A DNA stretch of 64,000 nt from assembly GCF_004328645.1 (NCBI RefSeq), contig NZ_CP031395.1:521501-585500 (forward strand), written 5' to 3'. Numbering within the stretch: position 1 is the first letter of the stretch; each line of letters begins with the position of its first letter. The DNA comes from Hylemonella gracilis (GTDB taxonomy: Bacteria; Pseudomonadota; Gammaproteobacteria; Burkholderiales; Burkholderiaceae_C). Below, in pieces: positions 1 to 8,468 of this stretch. The notes under the pieces are model-generated. The model was not told the origin of the DNA. It did no database searches and saw nothing but the letters and a program-made list of their open reading frames with translations. The position numbers and the translations under genes are program-made.

Positions 1-199
1 GCAGCGGCAGGCCACCCAGGGTTGCCACCGCCTCGCGCGCCAGCGTCAGGCTGCGCTCGGCAGCAGTGTCGGCCTGCACGTCCAGGGCCAGCACACCATG
101 CACGCGGTCGGGAAACACATGGGCCACGCAGGTCTGCAAAGCACTGGCCAGGGGCGCATGGGCGATGATGACGATGCCATTCATAAATTCACGATCCAT
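1..199 (-). CDS. PTS mannose-type EIIA component, N-terminal part (runs off the window)
   Basis: The first 66 residues of a mannose-family (ManX-like) EIIA phosphocarrier are visible, beginning MDREFMNGIVIIAHAPLA. The beta-strand followed by AHAPLA carries the histidine (residue 14) expected to accept phosphate from HPr. In Burkholderiales such a stand-alone EIIA usually sits upstream of HPr and EI genes and belongs to a regulatory rather than sugar-specific PTS; those partners would lie beyond the left edge and are not seen. ATG at 199 is preferred because a GGGAG box lies 8 bases upstream; a second in-frame ATG at 184 is the alternative. The family is recognised from the N-terminus only. 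Confidence 0.75.
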   Translation of the reverse strand, partial: MDREFMNGIVIIAHAPLASALQTCVAHVFPDRVHGVLALDVQADTAAERSLTLAREAVATLGGLPL

Positions 200-264
200 T
201 ATGGCGTCTCCCTCGCGATCCAGGCCCAAGCCCTCCGTCTTGCGCACCTAAACCTTGCGACGCC

Positions 265-1536
265 TCAAGGAATTTCAGTTGCTCTCGGCGCCTTGCGCCA
301 GAGGAACCAGACGTAGGACAGCAGGTTGCACCCCAGCATCACACCAAAAGCCCCCCGATAGGCCTGGACCCCCGTCCAGTCCAGGGCGCGCAAGGCGTCG
401 ACCAGCAGGCCTATGCCCCATTGCACGACAAACACGCCACCAAAAATCACGAGGTTGTAGGCCGAGAGCGCCCGCCCGGCGAGTTCGGGTGCGAACGCCA
501 GCCCCACGGCCGGCTGGGCCAAAGACAGCACGCTGGAACACAGGCAGAACAGCGCTAGCAGCCAGGCCGCATGCACGCCCATGGATGGCCCCGCGACCAC
601 GAGCAGCGCCAGCATGGACAGGCTCGCGGGCACGCCCCAGGCGATCAGGCGTTCGACCTCCACGCCGCGCCGGGTCAGCCGGGGCAGCAACAGGCCCCAG
701 AGCCAGAACGCCGTGAGCATGCACAGGTTGATGCCGAACAGACCGGTGGCCGCCTGCCTGGCGGTGTAGCCACCCACCTGCATCATCCAGGGCACGGCCC
801 AGAGGGTCTGCACGGCCAGCAGGCTGCCATAGTTGAAGAAACCCAGCGGCGTGAGCCTGCGGAAATAAGGGTGCCGCAGCACATCGCCATAACGCCCGGA
901 CCGGCTTGCGGGCGATGACTGCACCGGGGAGAGCTGCCAGTCGGGCGTCTTCCAGGCGATCACGACCATGGCGAGCAGCAGCAGCACCGCCAGCCCCCAA
1001 AACAAAGGCCGCCAACCATAGACCGGCAGCAGCCACTGCACAGGCAAGGTGGACGCCACCATGCCCATGGAACCGGTCATCAGCATCCAGGAGTTGGCGC
1101 GCATCTGGGTGGCTGGCGTGAACCACCGGCGGTACCCCGTCATGGGCGCCATCAGGCCGGCAGCCAGGCCCACGCCGCACAACACCCGCGCCAGCAACAG
1201 CGCGGCAAAACCCGTGCTCAGCGCGAACATCGCGCAGCCGCCGACCGCCACGGCCGTGAAACCGAGGATCACGGTGCGCGGGCCGTGGCGGTCCAGCCAG
1301 CGCCCCAGCGGCAATTGCATGGCCGCGAAGCCGAGAAAGTAGCCCCCGGCCAGCAGGCCCAGGTCGCGCGCGCCGAGTTGGAACTCCTGCGTCAAGGTAG
1401 GCGACAACGTGGCGGTAGCGGCGCGAATCAGGGCCGAGAAGAAATAGGCGAAGGCAAAAGCCAGGAAGATCCAGATGGCCTGGCGGCGATTCGTAACCAG
1501 CATGGGACTCGGATTGTCGGTCCGGAACTCACTCAA
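265..1536 (-). CDS. MFS family transporter
   Basis: A 423-residue polytopic protein with about 12 hydrophobic helices. The loop after helix 2 carries the MFS signature-like stretch PLGRWLDRHGPRTVI. It is probably a proton-coupled importer or exporter in the inner membrane; the substrate cannot be read from the sequence. The longest frame begins with TTG at 1536 and overlaps the stop of the upstream lipoprotein gene by 8 bases, which suggests translational coupling. ATG at 1503 (412 residues) is an alternative start. It is followed 65 bases later by the EIIA gene, so lipoprotein, transporter and EIIA may be co-transcribed. No specific subfamily is claimed. Confidence 0.8.
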   Translation of the reverse strand: MSEFRTDNPSPMLVTNRRQAIWIFLAFAFAYFFSALIRAATATLSPTLTQEFQLGARDLGLLAGGYFLGFAAMQLPLGRWLDRHGPRTVILGFTAVAVGGCAMFALSTGFAALLLARVLCGVGLAAGLMAPMTGYRRWFTPATQMRANSWMLMTGSMGMVASTLPVQWLLPVYGWRPLFWGLAVLLLLAMVVIAWKTPDWQLSPVQSSPASRSGRYGDVLRHPYFRRLTPLGFFNYGSLLAVQTLWAVPWMMQVGGYTARQAATGLFGINLCMLTAFWLWGLLLPRLTRRGVEVERLIAWGVPASLSMLALLVVAGPSMGVHAAWLLALFCLCSSVLSLAQPAVGLAFAPELAGRALSAYNLVIFGGVFVVQWGIGLLVDALRALDWTGVQAYRGAFGVMLGCNLLSYVWFLWRKAPRATEIP

Positions 1537-2122
1537 AGGCCAGACTGCCGAAGAAGGGCTCCGTCATGGCCTGACTGAGTCGCTCGGCGTAGACCGCGGC
1601 ATGGTAGAGCCGGCCACCGCGCGCGAACCACACCGCCTGCACGTTCAAAGCGTGCCCGGGCGAACCTTGCGCCGGCGCGAGGGCTGCGCCGTCCCCGGAG
1701 CTTTGGCGCCCCCGGGCCAGCAGCTGCGTGCCTTCGGGCTGGGCGTCCGCGCCCTTGAGCGGGAAGGGCTTGCGGCTGCCCCCCTGCGCATGGACGCTGG
1801 CCAGCACATGCGTCTGCCATTGGGCGAGCACGGCCATCAAGGCTTGGTGCGAGCTCGGCACCGCCACGGCGATCGCGAACAGACCGCCATCCGCCTCGCA
1901 GCCGAGCATGGTCACCATCACCTCATAACCCGCCATGCGCTGAGGGCGCGTGGCGCGGTCCGGCTTGCAGGGCAACAAGGCCTGCAAGACCACTTCGTCC
2001 TCCTGCGCGCCCGTCGCGTTCACGGGCTCCGGTTTCAGGCGAACCTGGCGCCAATTCAGGCTGGGGCTGCACCCCATGAGGACCAGACCGGCGCACAGCG
2101 GGAGGAATAGACGTTGAAACAT
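1529..2122 (-). CDS. putative lipoprotein of unknown function
   Basis: A 197-residue protein starting MFQRLFLPLCAGLVLMGC. The N-terminus has a short basic region, a hydrophobic core and a lipobox (LMGC) with the lipidated cysteine at residue 18, so it should be exported and anchored to a membrane. The mature part has no motif I recognise. ATG at 2122 is chosen because it places the lipoprotein signal at the N-terminus; longer in-frame starts would bury it. The start lies 73 bases from the divergent thioredoxin-like gene, so the two share a promoter region. The 3' end overlaps the MFS transporter gene. Confidence 0.65.
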   Translation of the reverse strand: MFQRLFLPLCAGLVLMGCSPSLNWRQVRLKPEPVNATGAQEDEVVLQALLPCKPDRATRPQRMAGYEVMVTMLGCEADGGLFAIAVAVPSSHQALMAVLAQWQTHVLASVHAQGGSRKPFPLKGADAQPEGTQLLARGRQSSGDGAALAPAQGSPGHALNVQAVWFARGGRLYHAAVYAERLSQAMTEPFFGSLAFE

Positions 2123-2195
2123 GGGGGAATTATCCCCGCCCGCCATGCCCCCGGTCACCCAGGTCAGCCCCAAGGCCGATACACTCCACCTTGCC

Positions 2196-2750
2196 ATGGA
2201 TACTGACACCTCCCCCGCCCCTTCCGCCCCTGTTCAAACCGCCCGCGCGTGGCGTACCCGCGTGATCGTGATGGCCCTTGCGGTGCTACTGGCCGCGGGA
2301 GGCTGGTGGCTGCTGCGCGGCTCGGGCTTCGGCGCGGCGCCACAAACCACGTTTGTGCTGCTCGACGGGTCCACCGAAAACACCTCGGCCTGGCGCGGCA
2401 AGGTGGTGCTGGTGAACTTCTGGGCCACCAGCTGCACCACCTGTGTGGCCGAGATGCCCAGAATCATCGCCACCTACGACAAATACCACGGGCAGGGCTA
2501 TGACACGGTGGCCGTGGCCATGAGCTACGACCCGCCCAGCTATGTCGTCAACTACGCCCAGACGCGCAAACTGCCGTTCAAGGTGGCCTTCGACAACACC
2601 GGCGAAGCCGCACTGGCCTGGGGCGATGTGCGCCTGACCCCCACGACCTACCTGCTGAACAAACGCGGCGAAATCGTCAAGCGCTACGTGGGGGAGCCGG
2701 ACTTCGCCGAACTGCACCGCCTGATCGAGGAACTGCTGGCGCAGGCCTGA
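2196..2750 (+). CDS. TlpA/ResA-family thiol-disulfide oxidoreductase
   Basis: A 184-residue membrane-anchored thioredoxin-fold protein. A single N-terminal transmembrane segment (about residues 22-40) is followed by a periplasmic TlpA domain. The active-site motif is WATSCTTC with Cys80 and Cys83, and a cis-proline stretch RLTPTTYLL lies near residue 146. Family members reduce disulfides in the periplasm, for example during cytochrome c or copper-site maturation. The cytochrome c' and cytochrome b genes directly downstream fit a role in haem protein maturation, but that is inference. ATG at 2196 is used because longer in-frame starts precede the membrane anchor and overlap the divergent promoter region. 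Confidence 0.85.
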   Translation: MDTDTSPAPSAPVQTARAWRTRVIVMALAVLLAAGGWWLLRGSGFGAAPQTTFVLLDGSTENTSAWRGKVVLVNFWATSCTTCVAEMPRIIATYDKYHGQGYDTVAVAMSYDPPSYVVNYAQTRKLPFKVAFDNTGEAALAWGDVRLTPTTYLLNKRGEIVKRYVGEPDFAELHRLIEELLAQA

Positions 2751-2780
2751 ATCCCCGCGCCCGGAGTCCAACCGCGACGC

Positions 2781-3248
2781 TCAGCGGTTGCGGAACTCAC
2801 GGTGACAGGCGCGGCAGGAATCCGCCGTGTCGCCGAAGGCGGCCTTGATGCGCTCCAGATCCCCCGTCCTGGCGGCTTCGGCCAGTTTGGCCGTGTCGCC
2901 CTGCAGGCGTTGCGCCGCCGCCTTGAATGTGTCCATCTCCTGCCAGACCTCAGGTTTTGCCTTGCCGCCTTCGTAACCCGGCGCGAAGGCCGGCCAGGGC
3001 AGCTTGCTGAGGGCCAGCAAGGCCTCCGCGCTTTCCTGGGCCACCTTGGCGTCGAATGGCACACGACCGCGCACCATCGCGCCCAGCCGGTCAGACTCCT
3101 CGCCCATGGCCTTGAGCTTCGCTTGACGGTATTGAACGGCGTCCTCGGCTTTGGCAAACTGCGCCATTGCAGGCCCGGCAAACAGCCCACACATCAGGGC
3201 ACAGGCCACAAAAAGGGCGGCGTGGCGCGGAAAGGTCTTCGCGGTCAT
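2781..3248 (-). CDS. cytochrome c' (periplasmic, class II type)
   Basis: A 155-residue secreted cytochrome. The N-terminal signal peptide ends near AGPAMAQ. The mature part is helical and ends with the haem attachment motif CRACH about seven residues before the C-terminus, the layout of class II cytochromes c'. Such proteins bind NO or CO or carry electrons in the periplasm. ATG at 3248 is chosen because an AGGAG box lies 8 bases upstream; the GTG at 3254 would be only 2 bases from it. It is divergent from the cytochrome b gene 43 bases away, a common pairing. Confidence 0.9.
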   Translation of the reverse strand: MTAKTFPRHAALFVACALMCGLFAGPAMAQFAKAEDAVQYRQAKLKAMGEESDRLGAMVRGRVPFDAKVAQESAEALLALSKLPWPAFAPGYEGGKAKPEVWQEMDTFKAAAQRLQGDTAKLAEAARTGDLERIKAAFGDTADSCRACHREFRNR

Positions 3249-3291
3249 GATCACGACTCCTATGGGTCAATGAATAAGGGATGAACACAAG

Positions 3292-4002
3292 ATGAACGCG
3301 GGGGCATTCTTGCATCAAAAGACGTCGGAGTTGAAACACAGGGTGCGGGTCTGGGATTTACCGACCCGCCTGTTTCACTGGCTGCTGGCGTCGGCCGTCA
3401 TCGGTATGTTCGTCACCGGCTACCTGGGCGCGCTGGACTGGCACATGCGCCTGGGCTGCGTCGTGCTGACCTTGCTATTGTTTCGCGGGCTCTGGGGCGT
3501 GCTGGGTGGCCATTGGTCACGCTTCGCCAACTTTTACCCCTCGCCCCGGCGGCTTTGGAACCTGCTGCGCGCCAAACGGGAGGAAGGGCCGGAGCATCTC
3601 GGCCACAAGCCGCTCGGCGCGCTGTCGGTCTGGGCCATGCTGCTGGTCCTGCTGGCGCAGGTGGTCAGCGGACTGATGAGCGACGACGACATCGCCTATG
3701 CCGGACCCTGGGCTCGGCATGTGCCCGAGGCCGTGACGTACGGGATGACGAACTACCATGCCGCCATCGGTCAGTGGCTGCTGTTGGCGCTCTTGCTGCT
3801 GCACGTCGGCGCCATACTTTTCTATTGGCTCGCCAAGAAGGAAAATCTGATCGCCCCCATGCTGCATGGCGACAAACTGCCAACGCTCACGTCCACGCCC
3901 AGCCCGCCATCGCGCGACGATTTTTGGACCCGGCTGCTGGCCTTGGGCCTGCTGCTCGCCTGCGTGGCGGTGAGCGGTTGGCTGACCGGCTTTGCCACCT
4001 GA
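3292..4002 (+). CDS. membrane-bound b-type cytochrome (cytochrome b561 / hydrogenase b-subunit-like)
   Basis: A 236-residue integral membrane protein with four to five helices. It opens VRVWDLPTRLFHWLL, the typical start of this family, with further histidines in helices 2 and 4 (GGHWSRF and LLLLHVGAILF) expected to ligate haem b. Proteins of this type pass quinone-derived electrons to a periplasmic cytochrome; the adjacent divergent cytochrome c' gene is the likely partner. ATG at 3292 is preceded by an AAGGGA box about 10 bases upstream. The short C-terminal helix ends near the start region of the next gene. Confidence 0.85.
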   Translation: MNAGAFLHQKTSELKHRVRVWDLPTRLFHWLLASAVIGMFVTGYLGALDWHMRLGCVVLTLLLFRGLWGVLGGHWSRFANFYPSPRRLWNLLRAKREEGPEHLGHKPLGALSVWAMLLVLLAQVVSGLMSDDDIAYAGPWARHVPEAVTYGMTNYHAAIGQWLLLALLLLHVGAILFYWLAKKENLIAPMLHGDKLPTLTSTPSPPSRDDFWTRLLALGLLLACVAVSGWLTGFAT

Positions 4003-4069
4003 GCACACCACCGCACACGGACTCACCCAGGTTCTGAAAGGCCGACGCGCCCTTCCCCACGTCCCACCC

Positions 4070-4591
4070 ATGACCGCACCCGCTCCTTCGCCCTTCCCGT
4101 CCATCACGCTGTCCACGCCGCAAGAAACAGGTGCGCTGGAGATACTGAGAGATCTGTTCCGCGAGTACGCGCGCAGCCTGGGCATCGACCTGGCGTTTCA
4201 GAACTTCGAGCAGGAACTGCGCGAATTGCCCGGGGAATACGCCGCACCACGGGGCGCCCTGCTGCTGGCCTGGGTGGACGGGCAGGCAGCAGGCTGCTGC
4301 GCGTTGCGTCCACTGGACACGGCCGACTATGCCAATGCCTGTGAGATGAAGCGACTGTACGTGCGCCCGGCCTTCCGCAAGCTGGGCTTGGGACGACGCC
4401 TGAGCGAAGCGGTGCTCGACGCTGCGCGGGTGCAGGGCTACGACCACGTGTTGCTGGACACACTGGACGACATGGAAGCCGCCCGCGCGCTCTACGAAGA
4501 CCTGGGCTTCGTCGACATTCCGCCCTACTACCACAACCCCATCGCGGGCGCGCATTACCTGCTGGCCACGCTGTCCGGTTCGCGCAAGTGA
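4070..4591 (+). CDS. GNAT-family N-acetyltransferase
   Basis: A 173-residue acetyl-CoA-dependent acyltransferase. The GNAT core runs from about residue 20; motif A with the pyrophosphate-binding loop appears as RKLGLGRRLSEAVLDAA, preceded by the beta-4 strand MKRLYVRP, and motif B ends YEDLGFVDIPPYY. The acceptor substrate is not predictable. ATG at 4070 is preferred over upstream in-frame codons because those overlap the end of the cytochrome b gene and add no domain sequence. It lies 67 bases after that gene on the same strand and could be co-transcribed. Confidence 0.8.
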   Translation: MTAPAPSPFPSITLSTPQETGALEILRDLFREYARSLGIDLAFQNFEQELRELPGEYAAPRGALLLAWVDGQAAGCCALRPLDTADYANACEMKRLYVRPAFRKLGLGRRLSEAVLDAARVQGYDHVLLDTLDDMEAARALYEDLGFVDIPPYYHNPIAGAHYLLATLSGSRK

Positions 4592-4637
4592 CTCAGCCTC
4601 AAGCAAAACCGGTCTCGCTTCCGCGTGCGGGCGCGCT

Positions 4638-5003
4638 TCAACCCAGTCGGACCTTGCTGTAACTGTCGCGATCCATGTCCACGACCTCGACGCTCAGATG
4701 GGCGGTGAGGGCGATGGGCAACGGGGGCATGTGCTCGCGCATGCCGGCGAGCACGCGCTGGCTCAGGTCTTTCCTGGCCTGCGGGCTGCGCCCGGCCAGG
4801 ATGCGCAATGTGACGTGGATGAAACCACGCCCCTCGTCCGCGAGCCCCACGCGAAAGACCTCGACGCGCAAGACACGTGCCTTGAGGTCGGCTTCGTCCC
4901 AGATTTCGGGACTGGCGGCGAGACGGCGTGTGACGGCCGCCAGCATGGCGTCAAAAGGAAGCGCTCCGAGATTCGGGGTGTATTCGACAACGATATGGGG
5001 CAT
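4638..5003 (-). CDS. 5-carboxymethyl-2-hydroxymuconate Delta-isomerase (CHMI)-like protein
   Basis: A 121-residue tautomerase-superfamily protein. Mature Pro2 (MPHIVVEY) is the expected catalytic base, and RGFIHVTLRILAGRSPQ in the middle is characteristic of CHMI (HpaF). The family isomerises the meta-cleavage product in homoprotocatechuate degradation. No other hpa gene is in the window. It follows livF by 75 bases on the same strand, so it may be the last gene of the Rieske/ABC operon and act on a ring-cleavage-type intermediate there; that is inference. It may also be an independent gene with another enol substrate. Confidence 0.75.
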   Translation of the reverse strand: MPHIVVEYTPNLGALPFDAMLAAVTRRLAASPEIWDEADLKARVLRVEVFRVGLADEGRGFIHVTLRILAGRSPQARKDLSQRVLAGMREHMPPLPIALTAHLSVEVVDMDRDSYSKVRLG

Positions 5004-5078
5004 GGGTGCGAAGGTCCTGGGCGGGTCCTGGGCGGACGGGTAGATAGGGGATGCCGGACTCGGTTCAACGCCGGGGCG

Positions 5079-5798
5079 TCACGCGGCTTCGGCCGCGATG
5101 CCCACGCCCAGCAAACGATCCAGCAGCGCTGCGTCTTGCACCAGCGCCGCGCTGGGGCCGGCGTGGACCACGGTGCCGCGCTCCAGCACGATGGCCTGGT
5201 GCGTCATGTCCAGCGCCAGCACCGGGTGCTGCTCGACCACGATGGAGGCGAGGCCCTCGTCTTCGCAGAGGCGACGGATGGATGCCGCCAGTTCTTCGAC
5301 GATGATGGGCGCCAGCCCTTCCATGGGTTCGTCCAGTAGCAGCAGCAGCGGGTTGGTCATCAGGGCACGGCCGATGGCCAGCATCTGCTGTTCACCACCG
5401 GAGAGCTGGTTGCCGTAGTTGGCGCGCCGTTCGCGCAGGCGCGGAAAGAAGGCGTAGACACGGTCCAGCTTCCAGGCACCGGGGCGCGCGACCACGGTCA
5501 GGTTTTCCTCCACCGTCAGCGAAGGGAAGACCTCGCGTTCCTGCGGCACCCAGCCCAGGCCCGCGCGCACGCGCAGGTGCACGGGCAGGCGCGTGATGTA
5601 GCGCCCACGCCAGCGGATGGCGCCGCCCATCACGCGGGTATTGCCCATCAGCGTTTCAAGCAGCGTGGTCTTGCCCACACCGTTGCGCCCGAGGATGGCC
5701 AGGCTCTGCCCTTCCTCCAGGGCGAGGCTCAGTTTGTCCAGCACCACGGCATTGCCGTAACCGGCTGTGACACGGTCAAAGGCCAGCAGTTCAGCCAT
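5079..5798 (-). CDS. livF: branched-chain amino acid-type ABC transporter ATP-binding protein LivF
   Basis: A 239-residue ABC ATPase. Walker A is GRNGVGKTT, the signature is LSGGEQQ, Walker B is LLLLDEP and the switch region contains VVEQHPVLAL. The LSGGEQQMLAIGRAL form is typical of LivF. It overlaps the upstream livG by 8 bases. With LivG it would form the ATPase dimer of a HAAT-family importer in the cytoplasm. The substrate is unlikely to be an ordinary amino acid given the co-operonic oxygenase genes; the name therefore indicates family, not substrate. Confidence 0.9.
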   Translation of the reverse strand: MAELLAFDRVTAGYGNAVVLDKLSLALEEGQSLAILGRNGVGKTTLLETLMGNTRVMGGAIRWRGRYITRLPVHLRVRAGLGWVPQEREVFPSLTVEENLTVVARPGAWKLDRVYAFFPRLRERRANYGNQLSGGEQQMLAIGRALMTNPLLLLLDEPMEGLAPIIVEELAASIRRLCEDEGLASIVVEQHPVLALDMTHQAIVLERGTVVHAGPSAALVQDAALLDRLLGVGIAAEAA

Positions 5799-6570
5799 GG
5801 GAGGTCTCCTGATGGAGGCCCACGTGGGTGCTGCCGAGATACACCTCGCGCACGCGTGGATCGTTGGCGATGTCCCGGGGCGAGCCCTCGGTCAGGATGC
5901 GTCCGGCCACCAGCACCGAGATGCGCTGGGCGAAGCGGAACACCAGATTCATGTCGTGCTCGATGAACAGCACGCTGATGTCCGAAGGCAGTTCGGCGAT
6001 CACGTCGAACAGTTCGCCGCTCTCGTCTTCGGGCACGCCAGCGGCGGGCTCATCGAGCAGCAGGATGCGTGGCCGCGCCGCCAGTGCGAGTGCAATTTCC
6101 AGCAGGCGCTGCTTGCCATAGGCCAGCTCGGCCGCGGGCACGTTGGCCAGCGCATCCAGGCGCAGCCGCTTGAGCAGCGCATGGGCTTCATCGAAGCAGG
6201 CGGTGCTGCGGCGATAGGGTCGCCACCAGGTCGCGCCCTGGCCTTCGCGTTCGTGGATGGCCAGCACCACCGACAGCAGCGGTGTCAGGCTCGGGAACAG
6301 CTGGTTGATCTGGAAGGTGCGGGCCAGGCCATTGCGCGCGCGGCGGTCGGCCCCGTGCGCCGTGATGTCCTGCCCGTTCATGCGGATGCGGCCGGCGGTC
6401 GGCTTGTAGACGCCGGTGAGCAGGTTGATCAGCGTGGTCTTGCCAGCACCATTGGGACCGATCAGGGCCTGGCGCGCGCCGGCCTGCAACTGCAGGTTCA
6501 CCTCGGCCACGGCCTGGAATGCGCCGAAGCGGATGCCCAGGCCCTGGGTTTCAAGTGCCAGGGTGCTCAT
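5791..6570 (-). CDS. livG: branched-chain amino acid-type ABC transporter ATP-binding protein LivG
   Basis: A 259-residue ABC ATPase with Walker A GPNGAGKTT, the LivG-type signature LAYGKQRLLEIA and Walker B ILLLDEP, followed by VLFIEHDMNLVF. ATG at 6570 overlaps the stop of livM in an ATGA arrangement, which fixes this start; a much longer reading frame upstream is only the shadow of livM. It should pair with LivF. The signature has tyrosine-glycine in place of the canonical serine-glycine, which is normal for LivG. Confidence 0.92.
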   Translation of the reverse strand: MSTLALETQGLGIRFGAFQAVAEVNLQLQAGARQALIGPNGAGKTTLINLLTGVYKPTAGRIRMNGQDITAHGADRRARNGLARTFQINQLFPSLTPLLSVVLAIHEREGQGATWWRPYRRSTACFDEAHALLKRLRLDALANVPAAELAYGKQRLLEIALALAARPRILLLDEPAAGVPEDESGELFDVIAELPSDISVLFIEHDMNLVFRFAQRISVLVAGRILTEGSPRDIANDPRVREVYLGSTHVGLHQETSHG

Positions 6571-7532
6571 CGGGCCTGCTCCTTGACGCGCACCAGGCGG
6601 GACAAGGCCCCCATGATGCCGCCGCGACCGATCATCACCACCGCGATCAGGAAGATGCCCAGCCAGAACATCCAGTACTCGGGGTTGAGGTCGGCGAACG
6701 CGTCGTGCACCAGCATGTAGACGATGGCACCGATCAGGCCGCCGTACAGGCGGCCGGTGCCGCCCAGCACCAGGATGATCAGGATCTCGGCCGAGCGGTT
6801 GAAGCTGATCGATTCGATGCCCACGAACTGCGTGGTCTGCGCCAGCAAGGCACCGGCCACACCGGCGATGGCCGCCGAGAAGGCATAGGCCATGCGCAGG
6901 CGCGACTCGACCGGCGAACCGATCGCCAGCATGCGTTTGCGGTTGTCGTGGATGCCGCGCAGCGCCAGGCCGAAGGGTGAACGCAGGACCCGACGCACCA
7001 GCAGAAACATCAGCAACACCATGACATAGGCGTAGACAAAGGCCGTCTTGCCGAACAGGTCGAACTCGAACAGACCGGCCACCGGCCACACCACCATGCC
7101 TTGCAGGCCATCGGTACCGCCGGTGATGCCGGACAGTCGGTTGACCAGTTCGTACAGCAGCAGGCACACGCCGATGGTGATCATCAGACGCGTCAGGTCG
7201 GCGCCGCGCACGACCATGTAGCTCAGCGCGTAACCGAGCAGCCCGGCCACGACCAGGGCGGCCATCAGTCCCGTGAAAGGTTCGCCCCAGCCATGGCGCG
7301 CCAGCAGGCCAGCGGCATAGGCACCGGCGCCGAAGAAGGCGGCGTGGCCAACCGTCAGGATGCCGGCGTAACCGAGCGCCATGTCCAGCGAGACCGCGAA
7401 CAGGCCAAAGATCAGGATCTGGCTCAGCAGCGTCAGGTGGTCGGGCGCGAGAAAAAAGCTGCAGGCCAACAGCAGCCAGAAGGCCAGCTCGGCGGCGCGC
7501 AACTGCGCCGGAGAAAGTACGAGTCGTTTCAT
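6567..7532 (-). CDS. livM: branched-chain amino acid-type ABC transporter permease LivM
   Basis: A 321-residue inner-membrane permease with about nine to ten helices. Features include the family stretch SLDMALGYAGILTVGHAAFFGAG near residue 48 and a C-terminal GGTGRLYGGLIGA loop that contacts the ATPase. It overlaps livH by 4 bases upstream and livG by 4 bases downstream, so the permeases and the first ATPase are translationally coupled. Together with LivH it forms the substrate channel. Confidence 0.92.
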   Translation of the reverse strand: MKRLVLSPAQLRAAELAFWLLLACSFFLAPDHLTLLSQILIFGLFAVSLDMALGYAGILTVGHAAFFGAGAYAAGLLARHGWGEPFTGLMAALVVAGLLGYALSYMVVRGADLTRLMITIGVCLLLYELVNRLSGITGGTDGLQGMVVWPVAGLFEFDLFGKTAFVYAYVMVLLMFLLVRRVLRSPFGLALRGIHDNRKRMLAIGSPVESRLRMAYAFSAAIAGVAGALLAQTTQFVGIESISFNRSAEILIILVLGGTGRLYGGLIGAIVYMLVHDAFADLNPEYWMFWLGIFLIAVVMIGRGGIMGALSRLVRVKEQAR

Positions 7533-8386
7533 GCGAGGCCCTTGCGCGGAATGATGCCGTTGGGGCGCAGCAGCAGCATGCCGATCATGAAGACATAGAT
7601 CAGGAAGGCGCCGGCTTCCGGCAAGTAGTACTTGCCCGCCACGTCCACGATGCCGACCAGCAGGGCCGCCACGAAGGGGCCAACGATGGTGCCGGCACCG
7701 CCGACGCAGACCACGATCAGGAAGTACACCATGTACTTGAGCGGAAAGTACGGCTCCAGGCCCAGCATGCCCAGGCTCAGTGCACCGCCCAATCCGGCCA
7801 GGCCGCAGCCCAGGGCGAAGGTCAGGAGGAAGAGTCGCTGCACATGGATGCCCGTGCCTGCTGCCACGCGTTGGTTGTCCACTGCGGCACGCACCATGGC
7901 GCCGTACCGCGTGCGCAGCATGCCGAGCAGCAGCACGAGGATCAGCAGACCCGCGCCAATCAGGAAGAGGCGGTAACGCCCCACGCCGACACCCGCAATC
8001 GTGACTTGGCCTTGCAGCGCCTCCGGCAGATGGAAGGGCAACATGGAGGGACCGAAGAAATAGGTCAGTGCGGCGATGGACACAAAGACCAGGCCGATGG
8101 ACAGCAGCACCTGGTCCAGGGGATGGGCGCGGTACAGCCGGCGGTAGAGCAGGAACTCCAGCACAGCACCCAGCACGGCGGCCGCCACGAAGGCGCAGGC
8201 CAGGGCCGTCGCGTAGCCCAGGCCCAGTTGGTTCATCACGACGGCGGCGGCGTAGCCGCCGACCACGGCGAAACTGCCATGCGCCAGGTTGACGAAGTTC
8301 ATCAGGCCCATGGTGATGGACAGGCCCACCGCCATGAGGAAGAGGAGCATGCCGTAGGCCACTCCATCAAAGATCACGATAGCCAT
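7529..8386 (-). CDS. livH: branched-chain amino acid-type ABC transporter permease LivH
   Basis: A 285-residue permease with about eight helices. The N-terminus contains the LivH hallmark GLMNFVNLAHGSFAVVGGY and the C-terminal half contains the VGGAGTIVGPFVAALLVG loop. It lies 82 bases after the substrate-binding protein gene, separated by a GC-rich hairpin, and overlaps livM by 4 bases. It is the first membrane gene of the importer. Confidence 0.92.
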   Translation of the reverse strand: MAIVIFDGVAYGMLLFLMAVGLSITMGLMNFVNLAHGSFAVVGGYAAAVVMNQLGLGYATALACAFVAAAVLGAVLEFLLYRRLYRAHPLDQVLLSIGLVFVSIAALTYFFGPSMLPFHLPEALQGQVTIAGVGVGRYRLFLIGAGLLILVLLLGMLRTRYGAMVRAAVDNQRVAAGTGIHVQRLFLLTFALGCGLAGLGGALSLGMLGLEPYFPLKYMVYFLIVVCVGGAGTIVGPFVAALLVGIVDVAGKYYLPEAGAFLIYVFMIGMLLLRPNGIIPRKGLA

Positions 8387-8403
8387 CGAGTTTCCATTGC
8401 TGC

Positions 8404-8440
8404 GCGCGGGCCAGCCGGCCGGGCGATGATCGGCCCGCGC
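8404..8440 (-). promoter_or_regulatory. GC-rich stem-loop between the binding-protein gene and livH
   Basis: GCGCGGGCC (8404-8412) pairs perfectly with GGCCCGCGC (8432-8440). No T-run follows on the minus strand, so it is not a classical full terminator. A hairpin here commonly stabilises the upstream message or causes partial termination so that the binding protein is made in excess over the membrane subunits; that role is inferred. Confidence 0.55.
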
Positions 8441-8468
8441 AGGATACAGCGGTGCAGGACCGCTGGAA

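Noticed and set aside
6571..7167. Upstream extension of the LivG frame
   Set aside because: It is the out-of-frame shadow of livM; the ATGA overlap fixes the livG start at 6570.
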